From JABDBK01 sp964453575 (GTDB lineage Bacteria; Pseudomonadota; Gammaproteobacteria; DSM-16500): a stretch of 63,061 bases of DNA. The position numbers were made by a program, and so were the translations under genes. The stretch covers positions 1 through 63,061 of the forward strand of contig CAYVRW010000002.1 of NCBI GenBank assembly GCA_964453575.1. The letters run 5' to 3'. Below the pieces are notes generated by a model, which worked only from the letters and a program-made list of their open reading frames with translations, was not told the DNA's origin and did no database searches. Below, in pieces: positions 44,301-53,031 of this stretch (position 1 is its first letter; each line of letters starts with the position of its first letter).

Positions 44301-45644
44301 ATGGAAACCAGGAATCTTTGTGCACAAAAAAAAATTTTATTTGAAGCTATTAATGAAAAAAATTTATCCGTAGATGAAAGAAACAGCCGCGTAGAAATAG
44401 CCATAAAAGCCATGATGGCTAAAAAATTAAGTCTTGAGATAACTGATGAAGAGGGTATGACGCCCCTCATTTTAGCTTCCAAAAAAGGCCATACCGCGAT
44501 AGTGAAAGCATTACTGGCAGCGAAAGCTGATCCGAATAAAGCGAATGAAAATGACGATACGCCGCTTATCTGGGCTGCGATTAACGGACATACCACTACA
44601 GTGCAAGCATTACTGGCAGCGAAAGCCGATCCGAGTAAAGCGAATAAAAATGACGATAAGCCGCTTATCTTTGCTGCGACTAACGGACATACCACTACAG
44701 TGGAAGCATTACTGGCAGATGATCTGAATAAAGCAAATAAAAAAGGCAATACGCCACTTAGCCTGGCTGTTAGGAAGGGTCATATTGCGACAGTGAAAGT
44801 GCTGTTAGCAGCGAAAGCCGATCTGGATGAAAAAACTAACCTACCGCTTACCGAGGCCGCTCAAGGCGGTCATACTGTAATAGTGAAAATGTTGTTGGCG
44901 ATAAAAGCCAATCCAAATAAAGCACGCAATGATGGCGCAACGCCGCTCACCTTGGCTTCTCAAAAAGGCCATACTACGACGGCGGAAGCATTATTGATGG
45001 GTAAAGCCGATCCGAATAAAGCAGATGAAAAAGATGGCGGAACACCGCTCATGGACGCTGTGTTTTTTGGGAATACTACAACGTTTGAACTGTTGTTGGC
45101 GGCTAAAGCTGATGTTGATCTTCTTGATCATAAAGGCAAATCAGCTTTGTACTACTCAATAGAAAAAAACGACATGTTTATCATTTATTTGTTGCTTAAA
45201 TCTAAGGTTAAAATTAATAATTTGATAGGTTTTCTAAACTTTCTGTACACTCAAAATCAAAGTGATCCTTATGTTACAGAATGTTTGATGATTATTAAGC
45301 AAAAAGAACTCATGCATATAGAAAAATTACGCAGTTTGCAACATGCCTATAGGACCTTTTTTTCTTATTCTTTGCAAGAAATATCATCTTTGCCTAAAGA
45401 GGTTGCAAATCTCGTGCTCGCCTATGATGGAAGGTTTTTTGAGAAGCCTAAGACTTCGCCAATGCTGCCCCATTATTTACCGCGGGTAGATATTTTCGAA
45501 CCCAATACCATAGATATCCATTTAAACGAATTAAAAAAAGATGTTTTAGAAGAAAAACGAAGAACACCGGGTTTATTTACCGCTGATGTCATTCAAGAAA
45601 TTGATACAGCTTTAGCGTTAGGAAAGAAAGAAGCTTCGTTTTAA
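44301..45644 (+). CDS. Ankyrin repeat protein
   Basis: A 447-residue protein without signal peptide. Residues about 50-310 hold eight ankyrin repeats with the TPL-x-x-A-x-x-x-GH-x-x-x-V-x-x-LL pattern; two are shortened (LLADDLNK and DEKTNL). Repeats 2 and 3 (44532 and 44631, 99 bp apart) are nearly identical in nucleotides, so recently duplicated. The C-terminal third is unique and helical, with a run of basic residues. Ankyrin proteins of Legionellales are often type IV effectors binding host proteins; that is an inference from family. It lies between the gcv operon and an IS607-type element, so it may be part of an accessory island. Confidence 0.85.
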   Translation: METRNLCAQKKILFEAINEKNLSVDERNSRVEIAIKAMMAKKLSLEITDEEGMTPLILASKKGHTAIVKALLAAKADPNKANENDDTPLIWAAINGHTTTVQALLAAKADPSKANKNDDKPLIFAATNGHTTTVEALLADDLNKANKKGNTPLSLAVRKGHIATVKVLLAAKADLDEKTNLPLTEAAQGGHTVIVKMLLAIKANPNKARNDGATPLTLASQKGHTTTAEALLMGKADPNKADEKDGGTPLMDAVFFGNTTTFELLLAAKADVDLLDHKGKSALYYSIEKNDMFIIYLLLKSKVKINNLIGFLNFLYTQNQSDPYVTECLMIIKQKELMHIEKLRSLQHAYRTFFSYSLQEISSLPKEVANLVLAYDGRFFEKPKTSPMLPHYLPRVDIFEPNTIDIHLNELKKDVLEEKRRTPGLFTADVIQEIDTALALGKKEASF

Positions 45645-45702
45645 AGATACGCTAACTATAGATCAAATTCCTTTACGTACGACCCTTTTTTGCCATGAAT
45701 GA

Positions 45703-45722
45703 AGGTTTCCGAAAGGAAACCT
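45703..45722. terminator. GAAA-loop hairpin after the ankyrin gene and tnpB
   Basis: An 8-bp stem AGGTTTCC/GGAAACCT closes a GAAA tetraloop. It is 60 bp after the ankyrin stop and 35 bp beyond the tnpB stop on the other strand. It may end one or both transcripts or belong to the right end/guide RNA of the IS607-like element. Confidence 0.55.
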
Positions 45723-45757
45723 CATTTATGTTGAGGCGAAGGTGAGCTTAGCTGCTA

Positions 45758-47068
45758 TTAAAAATGTGAACAAAAGTGTTCACGATTTTTTTCCTGCCCC
45801 GACGCGTCTTTAAGACCGCATTCGTATCTGACAGGCGTAACTTTCCCGCCTGAAATAGAAACCATTCCTATTTCAGTGCTATTCATTACTGAATAACTCG
45901 CCACGGGTAGGACAGTTTTGGTTGCCAGCCGTTTTAAATTGATCGCAGCATTAATATCTCTATCATGAAAAGCTTTGCAATTCGGACAAGTCCAATATCT
46001 ATCGCTCAATTGTAATAATTCATTTTTATGATCACACTTAGAACATAGTTTAGTGCTTGCATACCATCGATCAGCCACTATTAATTGGGTATTATATCGT
46101 ATTGCTTTATATTCTAATTGGCGACGGATAGTACCAAAGCCAATATCACTTATTGAGCGAGCCAGCTTTTCATTTTTTAACATACCTGCCACATTTAAAT
46201 CTTCGATAACAACCGCTTGGTTTTCGCGGCAAAGCCGAGTGGTAAGTTTATGAGTAAAATCCACTCTCAAATTGACAATGTGCGCATGCAACTTTGACAA
46301 TTTGAGAGATGACTTTTTTTGATTGTTTGATAAAGGTAATTGTTGATCCGTCGATGTATCATGTTGTTTGGCCTTTATTTGTTTTGCCGTTTCTATCTTG
46401 CGACTAAGGGATCGGCCTCTTATTTGCAATCGACGTAATGCGGATTTAAGCGGTTTAGGAGATTTGATTTTTTCACCGGTAGAAAGGGTTACTGCTGCAT
46501 TGATACCAAAATCAACGCCAACAATAGCATGACCTACGCGTTTTTGTTTTGCCTGTGCCTCAGGTACTTCGACTTGAACCGCAACAAACCATTTATTTGC
46601 AGTGCGAGATACGGTTGCGCCTAAAATTTTTCCCTCAAAACGAAGTTTTTCAGTCATATTGACTATACCGATTTTGGGAAGACGGATAGCCGTCTCATTT
46701 AAATAAAATTTGTCATTCGCTATATAAAAAGAATCACGGCTGCAATTTTTCTTTTTGAACCTCGGTTGATGGGCAGGTTTATTTGATTTTATTTCTTTAA
46801 AAAATCGATCCCATGCTTTTGCTAAATAGGCAAAGGGCTGTGCATGGCTATCTCTATGCATTTCTTTCAACCATGGAAATTCTTGATATTTAATAGCATT
46901 AAATTGTTTCTTAAGTGCCATGGCATTCGGTTTTTGACCTGCTTGATATTGTTCATTCCATTTACCAAGCCCCCAATTCCAAACAAAACGGCTTGTTCCC
47001 GCTGCTTTTCGAAAATAGGCAGCTTGTTCTTGTGTTGGGATAAGAGCGATTTTGTGAGTCAGTTGCAT
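45758..47068 (-). CDS. tnpB: TnpB-type RNA-guided nuclease (IS200/IS605/IS607 OrfB)
   Basis: A 436-residue TnpB. The RuvC catalytic residues are D186 (GVDFGIN), E289 (VVIEDLNV) and D371 (HDRDINAAINL), with a zinc finger CSKC/CPNC (C342, C345, C361, C364) in place. The N-terminal wedge/REC region is normal (FVWNWGLGKWNEQY). TnpB is guided by an RNA made from the element's right end and promotes persistence of the transposon. About 65 residues follow D371; their codons probably overlap the guide RNA gene. The start overlaps tnpA by 10 nt. Confidence 0.92.
   Translation of the reverse strand: MQLTHKIALIPTQEQAAYFRKAAGTSRFVWNWGLGKWNEQYQAGQKPNAMALKKQFNAIKYQEFPWLKEMHRDSHAQPFAYLAKAWDRFFKEIKSNKPAHQPRFKKKNCSRDSFYIANDKFYLNETAIRLPKIGIVNMTEKLRFEGKILGATVSRTANKWFVAVQVEVPEAQAKQKRVGHAIVGVDFGINAAVTLSTGEKIKSPKPLKSALRRLQIRGRSLSRKIETAKQIKAKQHDTSTDQQLPLSNNQKKSSLKLSKLHAHIVNLRVDFTHKLTTRLCRENQAVVIEDLNVAGMLKNEKLARSISDIGFGTIRRQLEYKAIRYNTQLIVADRWYASTKLCSKCDHKNELLQLSDRYWTCPNCKAFHDRDINAAINLKRLATKTVLPVASYSVMNSTEIGMVSISGGKVTPVRYECGLKDASGQEKNREHFCSHF
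45766..45783. repeat. Hairpin overlapping the 3' end of tnpB
   Basis: GTGAACA (45766-45772) pairs with TGTTCAC (45777-45783) over a 4-nt loop, in the last codons of tnpB. This is where the guide RNA scaffold of TnpB systems is usually encoded. Confidence 0.7.
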
Positions 47069-47685
47069 TTAAAATCCTGTTTTATTGCTTCATTTAACTT
47101 TTTACGATAATTTCTCAATCCATACAATCTCGATGAAAAACAATGAACGATAGTCATTAAATCTTGAACCATTTCCTGCTCGGGTGAGAGTCTTTCTTGA
47201 TTTAGCACTAATACTTCGCAACCATAGGATTTCGCAAAATGCTCAAACCATTCAAACCCGAAGCGGGTTAAGCGATCCCGATGCGCAAGAATTAAGGTTT
47301 TAATTTCTCTTTTTGCAATATCATCCATTAAGACCAAGAATTTTTTCCTTTTAAAATTTAATCCACCACCTATTTCTTCAATAAATTCGACATTTGCCAA
47401 ACCTTTTGCAATGATGAATTCCTCTAAAACTCGTCGCTGATTAATGAGATCTGGTTTTTGTGCAGCACTGGATACTCGACAGTAAGCAACTACACGCGAG
47501 GGTTCTCTTCCTCCTGATTGTTTCAAGCCAATGAAGGTGCGAATTTGAGTGATGGTATAAAGTCGACGATTGGTTGTAGTTCGTGCAATTGGAACAAGAC
47601 GTTTTTCACGCTCCCAACGCTGAAGGGTCTTGACTGTTACGCCAAGTAATTTTGCTGCCTTGCTTGTTCCGATAGTGTTTTCCAT
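47059..47685 (-). CDS. tnpA: IS607-type serine recombinase TnpA
   Basis: A 208-residue transposase. Residues 1-55 form a MerR-type helix-turn-helix (GTSKAAKLLGVTVKTLQRWEREKRLVP). The serine recombinase domain has the nucleophile S72 in YCRVSS, and the arginine motif HRDRLTRFGFEWFE. It should move the element without TIR through a circular intermediate. Its stop overlaps the tnpB start by 10 nt. A 17-bp palindrome with a TATTAT-like core lies 2 bp before the start and could be its binding site and promoter. Confidence 0.93.
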   Translation of the reverse strand: MENTIGTSKAAKLLGVTVKTLQRWEREKRLVPIARTTTNRRLYTITQIRTFIGLKQSGGREPSRVVAYCRVSSAAQKPDLINQRRVLEEFIIAKGLANVEFIEEIGGGLNFKRKKFLVLMDDIAKREIKTLILAHRDRLTRFGFEWFEHFAKSYGCEVLVLNQERLSPEQEMVQDLMTIVHCFSSRLYGLRNYRKKLNEAIKQDFKCN

Positions 47686-47686
47686 G

Positions 47687-47703
47687 GCGTGTATAATACA
47701 CGC
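47687..47703. promoter_or_regulatory. 17-bp palindrome at the tnpA side of IS607
   Basis: GCGTGTATAATACACGC is a perfect odd-centred palindrome lying between the tnpA start (47685) and the stop of the neighbouring orphan gene (47704). It includes a -10-like TATAAT. It is a candidate recombinase-binding site or operator. Confidence 0.6.
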
Positions 47704-49404
47704 TTAAACACATAATACAAGACTAGAGTTAAGCTCCTTATCCTCAGCCACAGTTGCATCATTTGCATTTCTATTCCCAAAAAATTTAGGCGAATATTTC
47801 ATCTTTTCATATGTTTTTTCAAATACATAAACCTCATAGGATGTCATTTTTTTAAGGTTATTAAGAGCATCCTTTACAGACATCTTTTCTTTACTTATCA
47901 AGATCAATAACGTTCTTTCATGTTCAAAATAGAATTCACCATTATAGTTCCAGTCACGTAAATCCGCGCCTCGTAAACCCAGTTTGTAGAATTCTTTTAC
48001 TGCTGATGCAGCATAGTCTGATAATCTTGAAATTTCCTTAACAGCATCGCGAGGCGTTAAACCTTGTTCTATTAAATAAGCAACCGCTTTATAATGACTA
48101 CGCGTAAAATTATTATAGGTATCTGAATCAGATTCATAAGTTTGTAAATCGGCAACACGTAATCCTACCGGATATAACTTGCCGAGGCTTTTGATGTACC
48201 AGGCTTGATCTTCAATTTTTTTTATGTCGTCTAACGCTGTTTCTAAAGGAACATTTTGATAACGAACCAAGGAAATCAATGCTTTTAGACAGATATCATC
48301 ACTATAGCGGCTAAATGCATCTAATAATCCCTTCTGAACAAGATGCTCTCCTCTTAAACCTAAGGAATATAATGATTGCAAAGCAAGACAACATTGATAA
48401 GGTAATTGATTTATTTGTTTTACTGCATCTGACGGGTTTAAGTGTTGTTCTGTCATTAAATAGCGGATGGTTTCTTCCTGAATATTGCCGAAAACTGCAT
48501 GTTTTCCAGGGTCCCAGGCGCGTAAGTGATCTCCTCGCAGGTCTCTATCAAACAGCTTTATTAAAGCTTTAACCTGATCTTCAGATAATCCATTAATCTC
48601 AGCTATGGCTTTTTCAGGAGAAAGTTTTTCTATAAGAAAATTTAATGCATTGCGATGTTCATAAGAGAAATAAGCGTGTATTTCATGATTTTTTTTGAAC
48701 ATACGTAAATGCGTGCCACGCAAACCTTTATTATAAAGATTTTTTAAAGCTTCTGCTTGGTAACAGTTAAGGTCGCGAATTTCGCGAATAACCTCACTGG
48801 GCAAAAGTTTTTTATCAGTCAATAAATATTTTAGCGTGCTGATATGCTCTTCTTGATATGACTTTTGAAAATAATAAGTATCATTTTGTAGAAATCGCAT
48901 CGATCTTGTTATGATATTCATGAACTCAGCTATTTGTTCAATGCTCATTTGATCTGAAAACGCTTTGCCAAGAATATCTTTTTCAAGAGCAACCTCTATA
49001 ATTTTTTTATTAATGCGTTTATGTACATATTTAAAAAGATCATAACTATTTTGCAGTCCTAATTGTTCTTTTAAATTCTGATCAAAAATATGGCTGATTT
49101 TTTTTATTAAGGAATAAAGTGGTGGATTTTCTTTTTTAAAATGGTAACTGCTTGAATCATTTTTATCGGCTTCACTTAATGCAGTGATAGCATCTATAGG
49201 ATTTATTTTATTAAGATCTTGTAAATAATCGCGATTGAGCAAAGTTTTAACATATGCTTTATGTTGCTTTGTCAGGTCAGGAGTTTGGATATCGTTTTTA
49301 TATTCTCCAAGCAAATATTGAGTAACACTTAGAGTATCTAGTTTGATTTTTTTAAAAACAGAATTAATAAGTGACATGCCTGGAGTGTGTTTTTTGCGCA
49401 GCAT
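47704..49404 (-). CDS. Orphan protein with GLRG-type helical repeats
   Basis: A 566-residue soluble protein; family not recognised. After a helical N-terminal part (about 1-180) come five or six repeats of about 58-65 residues with the consensus L-x-P-x-x-A-I-x-E-I-x-x-L-x-x-x-Q-A-x-A-L-x-x-L-Y-x-x-GLRG-x-x-L-R-x-W. Examples are LYSLGLRGEHL, FYKLGLRGADLRDW and LYNKGLRGTHLRMF. The start at 49404 has GAGG 6-7 nt upstream. The stop codon lies at the edge of the IS607 palindrome, so the native C-terminus may have been cut off by the insertion. The repeats suggest a protein-binding scaffold; an effector role is a guess. Confidence 0.75.
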   Translation of the reverse strand: MLRKKHTPGMSLINSVFKKIKLDTLSVTQYLLGEYKNDIQTPDLTKQHKAYVKTLLNRDYLQDLNKINPIDAITALSEADKNDSSSYHFKKENPPLYSLIKKISHIFDQNLKEQLGLQNSYDLFKYVHKRINKKIIEVALEKDILGKAFSDQMSIEQIAEFMNIITRSMRFLQNDTYYFQKSYQEEHISTLKYLLTDKKLLPSEVIREIRDLNCYQAEALKNLYNKGLRGTHLRMFKKNHEIHAYFSYEHRNALNFLIEKLSPEKAIAEINGLSEDQVKALIKLFDRDLRGDHLRAWDPGKHAVFGNIQEETIRYLMTEQHLNPSDAVKQINQLPYQCCLALQSLYSLGLRGEHLVQKGLLDAFSRYSDDICLKALISLVRYQNVPLETALDDIKKIEDQAWYIKSLGKLYPVGLRVADLQTYESDSDTYNNFTRSHYKAVAYLIEQGLTPRDAVKEISRLSDYAASAVKEFYKLGLRGADLRDWNYNGEFYFEHERTLLILISKEKMSVKDALNNLKKMTSYEVYVFEKTYEKMKYSPKFFGNRNANDATVAEDKELNSSLVLCV

Positions 49405-49507
49405 AGGAATCCTCGTCTTTTTATAATTATAAGATGCTAAATCCCAGGCTAGCATATGAGGTGGCTAGAAGTCATCATTTAATATGTAATATCGAACCGC
49501 GACCGTT

Positions 49508-49533
49508 AGGGAGCGTTACCGTGATCGCTCCCT
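49508..49533. repeat. Inverted repeat in a divergent intergenic gap
   Basis: AGGGAGCG (49508-49515) pairs with CGCTCCCT (49526-49533), preceded by CCGCGACCGTT. It looks like a GC-rich REP fragment in an A+T-rich gap between two divergent genes. Confidence 0.6.
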
Positions 49534-49642
49534 GATCTGATCTTGTATATTCCTAATTTCCATTAATAGTAAAAATTAACTTGAAATTTATATTATTTAG
49601 CATGAAAATATGGTATCAGGTAACAAAATTTCATGGAGAAAT

Positions 49643-50806
49643 ATGAAAAGACCTTATTATATCAATAAGATAGATGCTCTTAGTGAGCAATTTCCTGCCG
49701 TTTGTCTATTAGGTGCACGACAAGTGGGTAAGACAACTTTGGCAATGGAATTTGCCAAAAAAACAGGAGAAAGTGTTCATATTTTTGATTTAGAAAAAGA
49801 GCAAGATATAGCAACATTAGAAAACCCGCATTTAGCGTTTAATCATCTTGAGGGATTGATTGTCATTGATGAAATCCAGCGGCGGCCAAATTTGTTTCCT
49901 GCGCTTAGAGTGTTAATAGATTCTCCAAAGAAAAATCAGCGCTGGCTTATTCTTGGCAGTGCTTCACGAGAGTTGCTGCACCAATCTTCAGAATCGCTTG
50001 CTGGACGTATTGCTTATCTTGAAGTCCAGCCATTCGATTACACAGAAACACATGAAAGTGAAAATTTATGGGTACGAGGCGGTTATCCGCCATCCTATCT
50101 TGCTAAATCAGATGAAGCCAGTATGGAATGGCGCAAACAGTATGTTAAAACGTTTCTTGAACAAGATATACCAAATTTGGGAATTCGTATTCCAACGGCT
50201 AATCTACGTCGCTTTTGGATGATGTTGTCCCATTATCATGGAAATATTTTTAAGGCAGAAGAATTATCACGCTCACTTGGAATTAACGGTAAAAGCATTA
50301 AACATTATCTTGATATTTTGTCTGAGACGTTCATGATACGTCAATTACAGCCATGGTGGGAGAATATTAGTAAAAGACAGATAAAGTCACCAAAAATATA
50401 TTTTCGTGATAGCGGGTTACTACATTATTTATTAGATATTGAAAATCAAATAGCATTACAGCGTCATCCTAAAGTGGGTGCTTCCTGGGAAGGGTTTGCA
50501 TTAGAAGAAATTATTCGTTGTCATCATGTTGAAGCAGAGCGTTGTTACTACTGGGCAACACACCAGGAAGCTGAACTTGATCTTTTAATGTTTCATCAAG
50601 GTAAGCGATTAGGTTTTGAATTCAAACATTCTGATGCACCTAAATTAACTAAATCGATGCAGATCGCTTTTGATGATCTGAAACTTGATGAGTTAACAGT
50701 GATCTATCCAGGTACTCGAGCGTACTCATTAACAGAGAAGATCAAGGTGTTAAATCTGGCTGACTATTTGTCAAATATTGCCTTTACGTCGCAGCCTTCT
50801 CGCTAA
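49643..50806 (+). CDS. AAA ATPase with DUF4143 domain, copy 3
   Basis: A 387-residue AAA_14/DUF4143 protein: P-loop GARQVGKTTLAMEF (about 23-36), Walker B LIVIDEIQRRPNL, LGSASRELL, and a C-terminal DUF4143 with a winged-helix part (LSRSLGINGKSIKHYLDILSE), YFRDSGLLHYLL, and a final HQEAELDLLMF...LGFEFKHS core. The start at 49643 follows GGAGA; an upstream in-frame start at 49610 lacks a ribosome site. It overlaps the convergent SulP-carbonic anhydrase gene by 23 bp. Third member of its family in the window; not adjacent to any partner. Confidence 0.9.
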   Translation: MKRPYYINKIDALSEQFPAVCLLGARQVGKTTLAMEFAKKTGESVHIFDLEKEQDIATLENPHLAFNHLEGLIVIDEIQRRPNLFPALRVLIDSPKKNQRWLILGSASRELLHQSSESLAGRIAYLEVQPFDYTETHESENLWVRGGYPPSYLAKSDEASMEWRKQYVKTFLEQDIPNLGIRIPTANLRRFWMMLSHYHGNIFKAEELSRSLGINGKSIKHYLDILSETFMIRQLQPWWENISKRQIKSPKIYFRDSGLLHYLLDIENQIALQRHPKVGASWEGFALEEIIRCHHVEAERCYYWATHQEAELDLLMFHQGKRLGFEFKHSDAPKLTKSMQIAFDDLKLDELTVIYPGTRAYSLTEKIKVLNLADYLSNIAFTSQPSR

Positions 50807-52997
50807 AAAATTTCTCATCAAAATCCACTATCCCACTGCTAACATCATAAAGTGCTCCAATCAGTGCGATTTGATTTTCTTTAATGAGTTTGTTCAGAAC
50901 AACGCTTCTCTCATTAATGCCGCGCATGGAATGTTGCACGTTTAAGCGAGTGACATTTTTAATAAATTCATTATTATCCATGTCTTCATGCAGAGCTTTT
51001 TGCTTTTCAATATTCACTGCATGTTTGATTTTATTTAACAACATACCAAGATTTCCACCCGCACTTCCTTTGCAAGCTGCAGTAATTGCGCCGCACATGG
51101 TATGTCCTAAAACCACAATAAGTTTTGCACCTGAGATGTGACAGGCAAATTCAACGCTTGCAATAATGTCTTCATCAACAACATTGCCAGCAATTCTTGC
51201 CACAAAAATATCACCCACTCCCATATCAAAAATGGTTTCGATAGGAACTCGTGAGTCAATGCAACCAATGACAATGGCAATAGGATGCTGCATGGTAGAG
51301 GTTGCTCTAATTTCATCAGGCAAACTGCGATGAATAGGTCTATCATGCATAAATCGTTTATTGCCTTCTTTTAAAATTTCTAAAATATCAATTGGTTTCA
51401 ATGCAATTTGTGTGTCATAGGTTGTAACATTAATAAAATCGCGGCGATTTTTAATTTGATAATGATCTTTAAAACCTAGCATATTAAGGGCGATATTTTT
51501 ATTAGGCGCTTGTCTATTCATAAAAACATTTAATACTTCTTGGATATCTTTGTCGATATATTTTGTATAGCGCGCATCAAGAATTAATTCTGTATTGGGA
51601 GGTATGCTATCGAGTTCCGCTACTAAAGATGCTTTTGATAGGAAAGACATATGTTGCGGTAAAATAATATGTTTAATGGTTCCTCTAGGACGTTTTTCGT
51701 TGACGATGTCTAAATGCGTTTGGCTGTTATTTTTTAAGATAAAGAAAAAGCTTATGAATAAGCCTATTAAAATACCTGTAAGTAGATTAGTAAAAATGAT
51801 TGCAATAATGGTAATTAAAAAAGGAAAGAATCGCGAAAAACCTTGCGCGTACATGGTTTTATAAATACTTGGCTTGGTAAGTTTAAAACCTACATAAATT
51901 AAAATTGTGGCTAACGATGCAAGCGGAATAAGATTGATCCACTGAGGTATAAAAAAGATTACTAAAAAAATACATAGGCCGTGAAATATACTAGACAATT
52001 TGGATTTTGAGCCCGCTTGTATATTGACGGAGCTTCTTACTACCACAGAAGTAATCGGTAGGCCGCCGATCAGGCCTGATGCGATATTTCCCACACCTTG
52101 CGCGACTAATTCACGGTTTCTGGAGCAATATTTGCGTGCTTTATCGAGTTTTTCGACAGCTTCTAAATTGAGTAATGCTTCAAGGGATGCCACTGCTGCG
52201 AGTAAAAATGCATACATATAAATATTAGGATCCGTCCACTTGTTCCATGAAGGTGTTTGGATGAGGGACGCTAAATTTTGATTAGTAGGTATGTTTACCA
52301 GCTCATGGGTGTACTGCGCAATAAGAGGAAAAAAATACGCATAAATTTCATTGATAAGTGCGCCAACTATAACGACGATAATAGGACCGGGAATGGCTTT
52401 CAATGTTTTATTTTTGGTATTGTCAAAAAAAATCAGCAATGCAAGTGAAACAGAAGCAATTAACACTGCGCCAATATTAATATGCTCAGTGATATTTTCT
52501 ATAGTATGAAAATTTAAAGTTTTGGAAGCTTCTTTTAATTCTTCTAATAAAAGAGCATTTTCACTGACATAAGTAAAGGCAAAAGGCAGTTGTTTAATAA
52601 TAATTAAAATACCTATGGCACATAATAAACCTTGGATAACATTAGAAGGAATATAATCGGCGATAAAACCCGCACGTATCGTGCCTATGATGATTTGCAA
52701 AATGCCGGCAAAAAACAATGCCAATAGCAGAGCATTAAAACCGCCAAGCTCGTTAATGCCTGTTATTACCACGGCGGCCATGCCAGCAGCAGGGCCGCTC
52801 ACGCTTATGGAAGATTCACTAATGATGCCAACAACGATGCCCCCGATAATGCCTGCAATCAAACCGGAAAATAAAGGCGCACCTGAGGCTAACGCAATAC
52901 CAAGACATAAAGGTATGGCAACAAGAAAAACCACGATACCTGCCATGATGTCATACTTCAAAAAACTTATAGGATAAAAAGCATTTGATCTAAGCAT
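50784..52997 (-). CDS. SulP transporter fused to beta-carbonic anhydrase
   Basis: A 737-residue fusion. Residues about 1-430 form the SulP anion transporter (about 11-12 helices; IAGIIGGIVVGIISESSISVSGPAAG and the SIFHGLCIFLVIFFIPQ part). A short STAS-like region follows, then a beta-carbonic anhydrase from about 520, with zinc ligands in GCIDSRVP (Cys, Asp) and GHTMCGA (His, Cys). The enzyme would hydrate CO2 or dehydrate bicarbonate beside the transporter, fitting bicarbonate uptake. It converges on the DUF4143 ATPase with a 23-bp overlap. Such fusions are known in several bacteria. Confidence 0.9.
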   Translation of the reverse strand: MLRSNAFYPISFLKYDIMAGIVVFLVAIPLCLGIALASGAPLFSGLIAGIIGGIVVGIISESSISVSGPAAGMAAVVITGINELGGFNALLLALFFAGILQIIIGTIRAGFIADYIPSNVIQGLLCAIGILIIIKQLPFAFTYVSENALLLEELKEASKTLNFHTIENITEHINIGAVLIASVSLALLIFFDNTKNKTLKAIPGPIIVVIVGALINEIYAYFFPLIAQYTHELVNIPTNQNLASLIQTPSWNKWTDPNIYMYAFLLAAVASLEALLNLEAVEKLDKARKYCSRNRELVAQGVGNIASGLIGGLPITSVVVRSSVNIQAGSKSKLSSIFHGLCIFLVIFFIPQWINLIPLASLATILIYVGFKLTKPSIYKTMYAQGFSRFFPFLITIIAIIFTNLLTGILIGLFISFFFILKNNSQTHLDIVNEKRPRGTIKHIILPQHMSFLSKASLVAELDSIPPNTELILDARYTKYIDKDIQEVLNVFMNRQAPNKNIALNMLGFKDHYQIKNRRDFINVTTYDTQIALKPIDILEILKEGNKRFMHDRPIHRSLPDEIRATSTMQHPIAIVIGCIDSRVPIETIFDMGVGDIFVARIAGNVVDEDIIASVEFACHISGAKLIVVLGHTMCGAITAACKGSAGGNLGMLLNKIKHAVNIEKQKALHEDMDNNEFIKNVTRLNVQHSMRGINERSVVLNKLIKENQIALIGALYDVSSGIVDFDEKFFSEKAAT

Positions 52998-53031
52998 AAG
53001 TTTTCCTTAGCGGGTATCGCAAGCCAACTGA

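Larger units (their letters stand above)
45703..47703 (-). mobile_element. IS607-family insertion element (tnpA-tnpB)
   Basis: It consists of a MerR-headed serine recombinase (tnpA) and a TnpB nuclease in the order and overlap normal for IS607 elements. A 17-bp palindrome (47687-47703) marks the tnpA side; a hairpin (45766-45783) and a second one (45703-45722) are near the tnpB end. IS607 elements lack terminal inverted repeats, so exact ends cannot be fixed here; the limits given are the outermost structured sequences. Both genes look intact. Confidence 0.78.

Noticed and set aside
44204..44749. Open frame antisense to the ankyrin gene
   Set aside because: It mirrors the ankyrin repeats and has no independent ribosome binding site or family features.
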